Source: Melampsora larici-populina 98AG31
Taxonomy: Eukaryota; Basidiomycota; Pucciniomycetes; Pucciniales; Melampsoraceae
Direction of reading: 5' to 3'
NCBI RefSeq assembly: GCF_000204055.1
Contig: NW_006768778.1
Location: 449,536 to 513,535 of the forward strand
Length of the DNA stretch: 64,000 bases
Every line of letters begins with the position of its first letter. Positions within the stretch are counted from its first letter, which is position 1. Positions 31,301 to 42,149 of the stretch are shown one piece after another. The position numbers and the translations under genes are program-made. The notes under the pieces are model-generated. The model did no database searches. It was given only the letters and a program-made list of their open reading frames with translations, and was not told the origin of the DNA.

Positions 31301-33489
31301 TCTTTGTCTCATATCACTTTGTCACTGTGTCTTCAAAACTTCCCATAGCTGATTAGGTGTCTGTCCTTTTAGATGAGTGCTTGATGCAGGAGCAATATCT
31401 TGGAAATTTGGAAGGCAGTATTGCCGGTCTAGAAAATGGCACCAAACCACCAGGTTTCCTTGGAGCTGTGGTGGGAAACACTTTTCCCTCCTCCCGGATA
31501 TCTTCCGGGGTGGAGTATTGGCACTCAACTGCTAAGAAGGATTCTATGTTTGGGAGGATTTCAAAGGCTTCTTCAAGCATTGATTGGTACAGTCTTTCTC
31601 CCATCATTTCCTAACTTAACTAAGTCCCCTCCTAGTGTCCGGGGGAAAAACACAACAAACCCCAGAGGCACAAAGGCATCATTTCTACTTCACAATGGTT
31701 TCTATTCATACTGAATGATTTTTTTGATATTGACTGGGTTCTATTTGAGTAGTATACTTTCACCCGGGTCCTTTGGGTTGGCCACTTAGGTGACATTTTC
31801 ACCACACTTGAAGTCTTTGGAAAAGTGTGCCATTGACATCTGAAGATATCTTTTGCCAAGGCTTAAGATTTCTACCCATGGAAAATCTCAGTGCTATGAT
31901 TCAAAAATGGAAGTGAAATACTAGGTACTGACACCTTGAGAGTCTGCATTGGATACCTTGCCGTCAGATTTGTCTGAAGGTTATTTTTTAGCAGGCATGT
32001 GGCATGGAGTGGCCATGATTGAGTTGCGGATTCAGCAAGTTTGGGGTTCTTGTGGTGGATTTTGAAGCCCATGGTTGTCCAGGAAGGAACAAGCTGTGCC
32101 ACGGTCACGAAATCTTGAAAAGATTGCTTGTCTTCAATTACCATTTTGACTGCCTTGATTATACAAGTTGCATTGACAAATCCTTGAATGTCAACAGTAC
32201 TATGGGCATACCAAGCCTTTCCAAGTGATTTAGAAACCCAGAGAAGTTTCTTGTTGCACACTTGGAAAAGTTTCAATTTGAACATAACAAAGGAGACAGT
32301 GGGATTGGGAAGTGTGAGTTTATTGTTGGATACCTTGGGGTTATAATTTTTGTACTTTGGGACTGGCAACTTGTACTTGCTAGGTTGCTGGCCACCTAGA
32401 CTCAGAGTTATCAGTTTCTTACTGTTAGAAGGCTCCTCAGGTAACACTAGTTGCCAGAAATTGAAAGAGACTTTGAAAGTTTCAGTGATCTCAGAAGCTG
32501 GAGCTTACAAGTCAGCAGTTACAGAAACTTGAGGTTCAGCAAGACTAGGTCCGTCAAAAAGTCCCATAGGCAGAGGGAGATCTACATAGGCAAACCAGAA
32601 TCCAAGAACCTTACTGCCACCACCTTCTGGGATATCTGCATTAAGGCCTGGAACCGGCCCAGCCCGGCCTTCAAAATCAAAGCCAACTCGGGCTCTTGTT
32701 TCTTAGTGGGCGACCCGGCCTGGCCCAAGTATAAAACAAAATTGTGCCACACAGCAAAAATATACAAAAATAACAAAAATAAAACAAAATTGATGATTTT
32801 CGGCACATTATATTGGCCATTGAAAGCCCTTTTTTTGCTTTTTGGGTCTCATTGCCACTTTTTTGGGCCTCTTGGATCCCCTTTCATTGCTGCATTTGCT
32901 CAAAACCCTCAATTTCAGCCCTTTTGGCTGGCCCAAAAGCACACTAATCCAAAAGACAATTGAAAGGCAGAGGTGGGGAGGCCGGCAGGACTATGAATGG
33001 ACAGGGTGTACAGGACATTTGAGTGACTAGCTGGTTTTGAAGGGTCTTTGAAGGGAGAGATGACTGGTGAATGGCTAACAAGGACCAAAGGAGCCATCAT
33101 TTTGGGGGACAACATCAAACCACTGGTACTGGAAAAGATCAATCCACCAGACCTGGTTTGACCCGGCATGCTACACACGGGAAAAGATCAATAATGATCA
33201 CACATTGTTGATCAAAAGGGTTGCCACATGACTCACAGAACTCTGCCCTGACCCACGAGTGGTTGATAGCTGTGAGTACAAAGAACCCAAGACATAAAAT
33301 TAATTTAGTTGTTTCCGGACCTGGTAGACTAGGAAAGCAACAAATTAGTATCAGATGAAGCAAGCAAAGATCTAAGTGATATAAAGAGAAACAGAAAATG
33401 GCTCAATAAAAACAAATCATAAGAAATGACAGAAAAAAGACCAACAAAGGAACATGCAAAAGAGTTCTGTGGACCATACTGTGAGTAAC
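31301..33489. other. Repeat-like DNA without recognised gene
   Basis: Several medium frames lie on the minus strand (31353-31607, 31872-32447) and plus strand (32451-32963). The 191-codon minus frame at 31872-32447 is Lys/Leu-rich without motifs. 32640-32730 has CCCGGCC-rich words. This looks like decayed transposon DNA flanking the chromovirus insertion. Confidence 0.4.
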
Positions 33490-33648
33490 TGTTATGGTCT
33501 CTCTAGTAGCATATGCTTATAGCTGCGTGTTGTACCTTTTAGCTATATCCCAGCGCGCGCTCTCACTGAGCTTTTAGTCTTCACGTTGCAATCTAGTTAT
33601 ACTAGCAACTACACCTCAGCGCTCCATCCTCCATTCCAGGTCCTAACA
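33490..33648 (+). repeat. Putative 5' LTR of the chromovirus (159 bp)
   Basis: Starts TGTTATGGTC and ends GGTCCTAACA, so the terminal TGTTA...TAACA inverted repeat of an LTR is present. It is preceded by GTAAC, a possible 5-bp target duplication. It is short for an LTR, and the second copy that would prove it is hidden in the gap. A sequence complementary to the priming site lies inside at 33583-33592. Confidence 0.65.
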
Positions 33649-33649
33649 T

Positions 33650-33659
33650 ATTGCAACGT
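33650..33659 (+). promoter_or_regulatory. Primer-binding site, self-priming type
   Basis: ATTGCAACGT begins two bases after the LTR end and is the exact reverse complement of ACGTTGCAAT at 33583-33592 inside the LTR. No match to the tRNA-Met priming motif TGGTATCAGAG is present here. In Tf1/sushi-type elements the 5' end of the transcript folds back and primes reverse transcription, and this arrangement fits that mechanism. It would predict a transcription start close to 33583. Confidence 0.65.
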
Positions 33660-33991
33660 CCACCCATTACTCAGGATAGGAGCGGTAGAAGAAAAGAAGA
33701 TTAATAACATAAAGAAAAGAAGAAAACGAAAGAAAAATCAAGATAAAAGTTAGAAGTTTAAAGTTGAAAGTTAAAAGTTGATTAAAGTTTGAAAAGAAGA
33801 TCTCTCACGCTTAAAAGTTATTCAGATCTTGGTCAACATCCCGAGAATTCCAAGCACTCCAGAAACCTTAACATTACCCCGCAATCAACCAACACAAACC
33901 CGCCAAAACACCGAAGTTTGAACCACCCGGAGACTGTTCTTCGTCATCTTCTGAAGATACGTTCACCGAAGCCGCTAGTACTGCCGGAGAC

Positions 33992-35128
33992 ATGTCGAAT
34001 ATGAACATGGAAGAAGTGATGCGTCAGTTAGCTGAATTAACTCAAAGGCTGAACGAAGAATCTGCTTTACGTCAAAGAGCTGAACTTGAAATACAACGGT
34101 TAAAACAAGAGCAAAACACCACCATGTCGGACCCTAATGCCAATGCCACGCCAGGATTAAGTGCTCCTCAGCAGCTGAACAACGTCCCGGCACCTCCTGC
34201 TGTACAACCACGACCACCTAAAGTAGCCACTCCTGACAAATATGATGGCTCGAAGGGATCCAAGGCTGAAATTTTCTTGAATCAACTTGGTGTCTATCTA
34301 CAACTGAACTCGTCGGCGTTTGTCAATGATCATGCAAAGGTTGCGTTCGCGTTGTCGTACACAACGGGGAAGGCAAACATATGGGGACAACATCTTATGG
34401 ATCAAATCTTAGATGGGGATAATGGACATTTGGTAACTTGGAGCAAATTTGTAGATTCCTTCAAAGCCACGTTTTTTGACACGGAGAGAGTTAGCAAAGC
34501 TGAGAAACAACTCAGAGACTTGAAACAAACAAAAGACGTATCAGAATACTGGATAAGGTTTTCAGAATTGTCGCTCGTAGTTAAGTGGCCAGAACACATT
34601 CTTATTTCACATTTTGAACAAGGATTAAAATCGGAAGTCACTGTACATATGATACGAGATGAATTCAAAACGGTTGAAGACATGGCGAAGATGGCTATCA
34701 GACTGGACAGCAAGCTACATAAACGTAACCCTGCTACAGCCGCACCGTCGTCAACCTCTCAGCTGTCAACGCCTCTCTCGATGCCCGATCCCGATGCCAT
34801 GGACTGTTCGGCGTACCGTCTGAACATAACTGAAGACAAATATCGTAGAAGAGGGTCTAGTGGTGCTTGCTATTCATGTGGTAAAACAGGTCACTTTATA
34901 GGAGACTGTCCAAAAAGGAGAAGAGGTAGGGGTGGATATTCAGGTGGCTATTACAATTGTGGAAATTCAAGAGGAAGAGGCAATTATTCAGGCAATGGCA
35001 ATTCAAGAATTGATGAATTAGAATCTCAACTTAAGGCAAAGATTGATGCGTTAGAAACTCAATTGAACAAAGGAAAAGAGGTGGAAGGCAGAGCTGATAG
35101 TTCAAAAAATGGCGATGCTCGAGATTGA
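33992..35128 (+). CDS. gag: Gag of the chromovirus (378 aa)
   Basis: Structural protein that forms the virus-like particle and binds element RNA. It starts with ATG at 33992. The N-terminus is a coiled-coil-like stretch (MEEVMRQLAELTQRLNEESA, then RQRAELEIQRLKQEQ). The capsid-like region includes PDKYDGSKGSKAEIFLNQLG and VSEYWIRFSELSLVVKW. Near residue 293 is one CCHC zinc knuckle (CYSCGKTGHFIGDC), followed by RGRGG-rich basic repeats. A second coiled-coil (IDELESQLKAKIDALETQL) comes last. The TGA at 35126-35128 lies inside the frameshift hairpin. Confidence 0.92.
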   Translation: MSNMNMEEVMRQLAELTQRLNEESALRQRAELEIQRLKQEQNTTMSDPNANATPGLSAPQQLNNVPAPPAVQPRPPKVATPDKYDGSKGSKAEIFLNQLGVYLQLNSSAFVNDHAKVAFALSYTTGKANIWGQHLMDQILDGDNGHLVTWSKFVDSFKATFFDTERVSKAEKQLRDLKQTKDVSEYWIRFSELSLVVKWPEHILISHFEQGLKSEVTVHMIRDEFKTVEDMAKMAIRLDSKLHKRNPATAAPSSTSQLSTPLSMPDPDAMDCSAYRLNITEDKYRRRGSSGACYSCGKTGHFIGDCPKRRRGRGGYSGGYYNCGNSRGRGNYSGNGNSRIDELESQLKAKIDALETQLNKGKEVEGRADSSKNGDARD

Positions 35129-35150
35129 AGGTTGTGCAACCCTCGAGCAT
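35104..35150 (+). promoter_or_regulatory. -1 programmed ribosomal frameshift signal (gag-pol)
   Basis: The gag frame reads TCA AAA AAT at 35102-35110, so A AAA AAT (35104-35110) is a perfect X XXY YYZ heptamer. After a 4-nt spacer (GGCG), 35115-35123 (ATGCTCGAG) pairs perfectly with 35142-35150 (CTCGAGCAT). Inside this 9-bp stem is a second short stem, GGTT/AACC at 35130-35133 and 35138-35141. The gag stop lies in the loop. Pol is in the -1 frame and open through this region. All elements of a textbook signal are present. Confidence 0.85.
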
Positions 35151-38100
35151 AGAAAATTTGGGATTGGAAGGAAACATCATTGATAGTTTAGAAATGCATG
35201 ATACAAGAATTATTGATATGATACACCTTTATGATCCCAAATCTGCCACAACCAAAATTGCCCGTGCCCTAGTTGACAGTGGAGCCACACACGAAGCTAT
35301 GAGTTGAAAGTATGTAGCCCAAACCAACTTTTTAACCTCTGAACTCCCACAAAAGAGAAGTGTTACAGGCTTCAGCGGTCACGAATCTGTAATAACTCAT
35401 GTTGGAGATTATTGTGTGAACAACAAGGATGAAGAGACGACTTTTATCATCACCGACCTACGTGACAAGTACGACGTCATTCTAGGAATGCCTTGGATTC
35501 GATGTAATCACAAACTAATCAACTGGGAAGAAGCCAAGTTGAAGAATGAAGAAATGACTGAAATTGCGACTGTGAGAACAGTTTTGTCCTTACCGACAAC
35601 ACCCTCGAAGGACCACGTATTGAGGCCTAAGGGGAACGCTAGGTTTAGTGACGAGGGGGTAGAGTCTAGAGATAGCTCACAAATGCCCCCGCAATGTGAG
35701 TTCGATGTCCCTAATGTTATCAAAGAAGAAGTAAAGATTAGCGATCAGGATCCTCCTTTGAATTTTAAGACAGACAACCCAGACGAAAAGCACTCGCTCG
35801 ATAATCCGACAAAAACCTCGACAGACCACGTAATGAGGCCTGAGAGGAAAGCTAGGAACATCGAGAAGGGGGTAGAGTTTGAAAATAACTTGCAAATACC
35901 CCCGCAGAGTGAGTTTGCTACCGATCCTAAATCATCTCGTCTTGAAAATATTGGCAAGCAATTTTCCCCTTGTGCAAGATATGGAAAAATAGGAACCCGA
36001 CGAACCTTAGGTACCAAATTCACCGCTCAGCCGACTAGATCAATGATTGATGCCGCAACGGCCTCTTGGAATGTTTCGACACGACTAGCTGTAGAGGCTT
36101 CGAAGGACAAAATTGAAAAGACAGCCGCTGAATTAGTTCCTCAATGCTACCATGAGTACTTGGGAATGTTTGAGAAAGCAAACTCTAACGTTCTTCCGCC
36201 TCATCGTCAGTACGATTTTCGAGTGGACTTAGTCCCAGGAGCAACCCCCCAATCAGGCCGAATCATACCATTATCACCAAGAGAAACTGAAGTCTTGAAT
36301 GAGATGTTAGAGAAAGGATTAGCTAATGGAACCTTGAGACGGACAACCTCTCCATGGGCGGCGCCGGTCCTATTCACTGGTAAAAAGGACGGAAACCTCA
36401 GACCTTGTTTTGACTATCGAAAACTGAATGCACTTACGGTTAAGAATAAATATCCTCTTCCATTAACTATGGAATTGATAGATAGCTTACTCGACGCTGA
36501 TCAATTCACTAGTTTAGATATGAGAAATGGTTACAATAACCTGAGGGTGAGGGAAGGGGATGAAGCTAAACTGGCGTTTACATGTAAAGCAGGTCAATTT
36601 GAACCCTTGACGATGCCGTTCGGACCTACTGGCGCACCAGGCTTCTTTCAGTTTTTTATACAAGACATTTTAAAAGCTCATATAGGTATAGATGTGGCTG
36701 CTTACCAAGATGACATCCTGATTTATACGAAAGCGGGTGTAGATCACGAGAAAGTCGTTGAAGAAATCCTTGAAATCCTTAGGAATCAAAATGTCTGGCT
36801 CAAGCCTGAGAAGTGCAAATTCTCTCAAAAAGAGGTGGCGTACCTAGGTTTAATTATTTCAAAAAATCAGATCAAGATGGATGAGACTAAAGTAAAGGCA
36901 GTAAGAGAATGGCCAGCACCGAAGAACCTTTCTGAAGTACTCACATTTTTAGGATTCTCAAACTTCTACAGGCGCTTTATCAACCACTTTTCGAAGATAG
37001 CTAGGCCGCTCCACGAACTATCGCAGGATAATGTTAAATTCGAATGGACCCAGGAACGCAACGACGCCTTCGAAAGCCTGAAGAATTCTTTCACTACGGC
37101 TCCGGTCCTAACCATAGCAAACCCGTACAGACCATTTATCCTGGAATGCGATTGCTCGGACTTCGCCTTAGGAGCGGTCCTGTCCCAAGTGTCAGATGAG
37201 GACAATGAGCTACATCCTGTTGCATATTTGTCGAGGTCATTGATCAAAGCGGAAAGAAATTATGAAGTTTTCGACAAAGAATTATTAGCAGTCATCTCAG
37301 CATTTAAAGAATGGAGACATTACTTAGAGGGAAACCCACATCGACTGAACGTGATCGTATATACAGACCACAAGAACCTCGAATCACTAATGACTACAAA
37401 GGAACTCACTCGACGACAGGCCAGGTGGGCCGAGATTCTTGGAAGCTTTGACTTCGAGATCCGGTTCAGGCCTGGAAAGCAATCCACAAAACCCGACGCA
37501 CTTTCAAGAAGACCCGATCTGAAACCGGAGGCAGGTGACAAACTAACCTTTGGGCGTTTACTGAAACCTGAGAATTTACCTCAAGACGCATTCATTGATA
37601 GCCTGGATGCAATGGAAAGTTGGATTGTAGATGAAGAAGAGGTGGAATGTGAAATTGAAACAATTGGATTGTTAGAGGAGATCTGGACAGATGATGAAAT
37701 AGTAGCAGAAATCAGAAAGGAGTCAGCTAAAGACAAGAAGATTAATGAGATAATGAAACTGTGTCGAGAATTACCAAATTCAAAAGCTATCGCAAATTAC
37801 TCAATCACGGACGAAGTATTGTATTACAAAGACAAGGTCGTAGTCCCGGACAACAACGACATCAAACTGAAAATCCTTCAATCTCGCCACGACAGCAAGT
37901 TAGTTGGACACCCTGGTAGAATGAGAACATTAATGTTAGTGAAGAGGAACTTCCACTGGAACTTGATGAAGATGTACGTCAACAAGTATGTAGACGGTTG
38001 TCAGTCGTGTCAACGAGTTAAAGCAAGGACGAACAGGCCGTTTGGGAGTCTCCAACCACTACCGATCCCACAAGGTCCCTGGATAGACATCTGTTACGAT

Positions 38101-39168
38101 ATGATAACAGATCTACCCGATTCAGAAGGGTACGACTGCATCCTAACGGTCGTAGACAGATTCAGTAAAATGGCTCACTTTATTCCATGCCGGAAAACGA
38201 TGACTTCAGAAGAACTAGCTAAGTTAATGCTTCATAACGTGTGGAAGATACATGGAACCCCTAGATCAATAACGTCTGATAGGGGAAATATTTTCATATC
38301 AAAGCTGACAAAAGAGATGAATTCGTTACTAGGCATTAGGACACAATCATCGACTGCGTACCATCCGCAAACAGATGGACAATCTGAAATCACGAACAAA
38401 GCAGTTGAACAATACCTGAGACATTTTGTATCTTACAAACAAGATGATTGGAAAGATCTCCTACCTCTGGCGGAGTTTTCATATAACAACAACTTTCACG
38501 TTTCAATAGGGATGTCTCCTTTTAAGGCTAACTATGGCTTCGATGCTAGCCTAACAGGAACACCCAGCAAAGATCAATGCCTACCTGCGACCGAAGAAAG
38601 GATGAAATTAATAAAGGAAGTGCAAGATGAATTAAAGATGGCTATGGAAGACGCTCAAAAATCAATGAAAGAACAATTTGACAGGAAAGTGCAAAGCACG
38701 CCGACGTGGAAGAAAGGAGAAGAGGTGTGGCTCAATAGCAAGCATATCAGCACCACTAGGCCAACCGCTAAGTTCTCCCATAGATGGATTGGCCCGTATA
38801 AAATTGCTGACAGAATATCAACTAACGCCTACAAATTGATTTTACCAAAGGAAATGAAAGAAGTTCATCCGGTGTTTCACGTCAACTTGCTTAGAAAATT
38901 TACCAAAAGCGAAATAAGAGGGCAAGTTGAGACTGAACTACCACCGATAGAAGTAGAAGGTCATGAAGAATTTGAGGTAGAAGAAGTATTGAATAAGAGA
39001 ATAATCAGAAAGAAGATAGAGTATTTGGTTAGTTGGAAAGGTTATGGAGCATATCATGATTCGTGGGAACCAGAAGAAAATTTGGAAAATGCAAGAGAAA
39101 TGGTGAACAAGTTTAATGAAACATATCCTCAAGCTGAAAGAAGATACTTTAGGACAAGGAGAAGATGA
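35105..39168 (+). CDS. pol: Pol polyprotein: protease, reverse transcriptase, RNase H, integrase, chromodomain; one in-frame TGA
   Basis: Expressed as a -1 fusion to Gag. The protease motif ALVDSGATHEA is at about 35263-35295. A TGA at 35305-35307, where related proteins have a coding codon, interrupts the frame; reading continues in the same frame to 39168. Reverse transcriptase: SPWAAPVLFTGKKDGNLRPC, LDMRNGYNNLRV, and the active site AAYQDDILIYTK. RNase H: ILECDCSDFALGAVLSQ, VFDKELLAVISAF and VYTDHKNLE. Integrase: H-H-C-C zinc region ending CQSCQRVKA, then DICYDMITDLP, ITSDRGNIF and YHPQTDGQSEITNKAVEQ with the DDE residues. The end is a chromodomain (FEVEEVLNKRIIRKKIEYLV, SWKGYGAYHDSWEPEENL), which in this group steers insertion to marked chromatin. 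Confidence 0.92.
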
Positions 39169-39202
39169 GAGAGAGGGTGAGCTTTTTTCCCAATGGGTTT
39201 TT

Positions 39203-39664
39203 NNNNNNNNNNNNNNNNNNNNNNNNNNNNNNNNNNNNNNNNNNNNNNNNNNNNNNNNNNNNNNNNNNNNNNNNNNNNNNNNNNNNNNNNNNNNNNNNNN
39301 NNNNNNNNNNNNNNNNNNNNNNNNNNNNNNNNNNNNNNNNNNNNNNNNNNNNNNNNNNNNNNNNNNNNNNNNNNNNNNNNNNNNNNNNNNNNNNNNNNNN
39401 NNNNNNNNNNNNNNNNNNNNNNNNNNNNNNNNNNNNNNNNNNNNNNNNNNNNNNNNNNNNNNNNNNNNNNNNNNNNNNNNNNNNNNNNNNNNNNNNNNNN
39501 NNNNNNNNNNNNNNNNNNNNNNNNNNNNNNNNNNNNNNNNNNNNNNNNNNNNNNNNNNNNNNNNNNNNNNNNNNNNNNNNNNNNNNNNNNNNNNNNNNNN
39601 NNNNNNNNNNNNNNNNNNNNNNNNNNNNNNNNNNNNNNNNNNNNNNNNNNNNNNNNNNNNNNNN
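39203..39664. other. Assembly gap (462 N)
   Basis: An unbroken run of N. It begins 34 nt after the pol stop, where the polypurine tract and 3' LTR are expected. Open frames reported across it are artefacts. Confidence 0.99.
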
Positions 39665-42149
39665 GAATGTGAGGTGACTGAAGATGGAAAGGCCAACCAG
39701 CATTCCAATGTTTGGTCAGGCAACAAGAGCTTGACATGTGCTGTTCAGTTGATATAGTGGTGGGTGTAGTGCTGGTTGGGTCAGGTGTTGAGATCTTGAT
39801 TTGTGATGTTCAGGTGATATGGAGGTGGATATGGGTGTAGTTATGGGTACTTGAACAATTGTATTTCAAACACTCACAAACAAACCTACAACATGGGCAG
39901 TACATGGTATCTTCAGATCTAGCCAGACCAAGTAAGCCACAGCCTGTTACAGGTCTGCTGTACTGCACATCACCTGTATTTTAGTGTGGCACTGGGGGGC
40001 AGGAATGTAAAAAATTGTGCCAATAGGACACAATTTTTCTTGAATAGCTGTAATTTCCTTTGATCTATAATTGTTTTGAATCTTTCTGATTGATAAGTGT
40101 AATTTTACATACATAAATTTGAGACTCATAAAAATTCATGATAAAATAACACATTTACATTACCTACAGTAGTGTAAAATGTGCATGAGATCAAAAGATT
40201 TAATCTAAGCTAGCTTTCAACCTTACAGCACTTATACTTCCTAAGATAATTGGATGTATCAGTCAAAAACAGCCTTAAAATCAAACCTTGGAATCAGGCC
40301 TTGGGGGTACAAATGAGTTTGCGGTGAGAGAAGTCGGGAGCCTTGCAGTAGGCTGGTTTGATAGCCCTAGTACATGTACATCTTTTGAAGTACTCTGGAC
40401 CTTGAGGCAAGGAGTGGTGTGACTGTGTGTTGTGCAGAGACCAAAAACTGAAAAACAGCTTTTGTCACACACCTCTCTAGGTGCCTTCCTGGGCCCTGCC
40501 CAGTTAACCTTAAAAAACTACTCCGTATTCAAAGGCGCGTGAAATTTGGGTGTATAATTTAGTCACAGTTAGATACAGTCGTAAAAGAGTTTTCCTCTTG
40601 CAGGCGTGCCGGCATATTCTCTAGTATATATAATATTTCCAAAGAAAAGAATGAAAACATTCACAAACGAAAAGTAAAGAAGAGAAACAACAGATAAAAG
40701 GGATAATGATATTTAATAAAGAAAAAAGAAAAACCCTCCACAAAATAAATCAAATGAACATCTATACAAAACATCAAAAAGAAAAAAAAGAACATGGACC
40801 CATTATTCAGAAACCTCGTTTTTTTTGTCAACTTTTTTCTTGTCTTTTGTCACGTTCTTGCTCTTCTTCTCTTTCAAGTGAATGAGAAATCAAAAAAAAG
40901 AAGGAAAAAAAAGTTTAAAAGAAATAAGAAAGAGTCTTCCTTTTTTCAAAAATTTAACAGATCTTATCAACAAAAAAACAGATGAAACAAAAGTATTAAA
41001 CAGAAACAGAACACCAGAAAGTATATATTCTCTTTGTATGGATGTAACATCACACGAAAGAAAATGATATCAGACAAGTACAGAGAGGAAAGGAAATGAG
41101 AAAAAACAAAGGAGTTTTTTTGGAGGGGCGGATTGGATTAGTTACCCTAAGGAGAGAACAGATTTAAGCACATCACATGTAGAAAAACAAGAGAGCAAAC
41201 TAAGAAGGAACTCTTTGAATAAAATCTGTGAGTGACGGACAGAAAGTTGGTAGGGGGAGGGCTACAGACTTTTTTTCTGGTGGAGTGGCAGATTGGAGAG
41301 TTGGTAGGCATAAAAAAAGAAGCGACGAGGATAATTATGTGGAAGAAATAAATAAGAGGGAAAAAATTTGAAGAGAGTGATAAGGTATGCAAGATAAAGG
41401 AAAGTGAAAGGCTTGATGTGGTAGAGGGAGTGCATGAAATCAGCAAAAGGGTGACCAAGTCCGATCGTTCGAAAATTTGACTTGCGCACGACCGAAAGAG
41501 AAGAGTGACTGCGGAAGTGAAATCAAGTCAGACTTTAGTGATGTAATAAACCAAACTCGGCTGAAAAGAAATCGCTCACATTATTCAAACCAACCAGAAG
41601 TAAATCGTTAGAAGAACAAAATTTCACCCTTCTCCTATTAAATAGCCACACCATCGAATCCCACACAGGATCAGTGATCTCCCCCCACTTTATCAAGTCT
41701 AGAAAAGCCGGATGGGCAGAAATTGATGGTGCATGATGTAAAGCGCAAGAAACATTAAGTGGAAAAGGAAGTATGATGAGAGATGATAACAACATAAGAA
41801 AAAGCTGAAGATGACATGGCAGCGCACAACGAGAGCAGAAGGAATGAATTGAAGCAATGAGGTTGTAACATGGAAAAAGTTAAGACCAAACAGGTAGCAT
41901 AGAGTTGATTTTCGCAAAACATCTGAGATCACCACCAACAATCGAGAAAGTCGGTATGAGAGTCCATCATGTTCGCGAACCACGTAGAGTCGAGGGATTG
42001 AGAACTGAGACCTGAAAGCCACAATCACAAGCATAATCATCCAGATAGATGAGCTGAGAAGACGAAGTTGAAGCAAAATGAAGATCGGTTCGTATCTTGA
42101 GAATACAGAAGGGTGATTTACAATACAACTAAAACACTTCGTCTCGCCT
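39665..42149. other. Intergenic and repeat DNA, no gene recognised
   Basis: 39945-40056 is the inverted partner of the repeat at 30328. 40600-41470 is strongly purine-rich on the plus strand (AGAAAAAAGAAAAACC-like runs). Frames on the minus strand in 41147-42076 are Leu/Ser/Phe-rich by composition only. The part nearest 42150 is the 3' flank of the cyclin gene. Confidence 0.5.
39945..40056 (-). repeat. Dispersed repeat, copy B (inverted partner of 30328-30430)
   Basis: On the minus strand the word order AGCTATTCAAGAAA, GTGTCCTA, GGCACAATTTTTT, CCAC, ATACAGGTGATG, CAGCAGA and CTGTA equals that of copy A. Identity is judged at roughly three quarters by eye. Confidence 0.65.

Larger units (their letters stand above)
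33490..39202 (+). mobile_element. Ty3/gypsy chromovirus (LTR retrotransposon), truncated by a gap
   Basis: Order on the plus strand: 5' LTR 33490-33648, self-priming site, gag 33992-35128, -1 frameshift signal, and pol to 39168 (protease, reverse transcriptase, RNase H, integrase, chromodomain). The 3' LTR is not seen; a run of 462 N starts 34 nt after the pol stop. The chromodomain and integrase order (reverse transcriptase before integrase) place it among chromoviruses. Apart from one TGA in the protease region all long domains are open, so it is a young copy. Confidence 0.9.

Noticed and set aside
33343..33360. TTAGTATCAGATG as a tRNA-Met primer site of the chromovirus
   Set aside because: Two mismatches to the usual TGGTATCAGAG motif, and it lies before the LTR-like TGTTA...TAACA block; the self-priming site fits better.
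39116..39757. Long frames on both strands across the N run
   Set aside because: They exist only because N codons were read as open; no real sequence supports them.
41147..42076. Minus frames of 103-125 codons downstream of the cyclin gene
   Set aside because: Leu/Phe/Ser-rich due to the pyrimidine-rich strand; no splice link to the cyclin and no domain.
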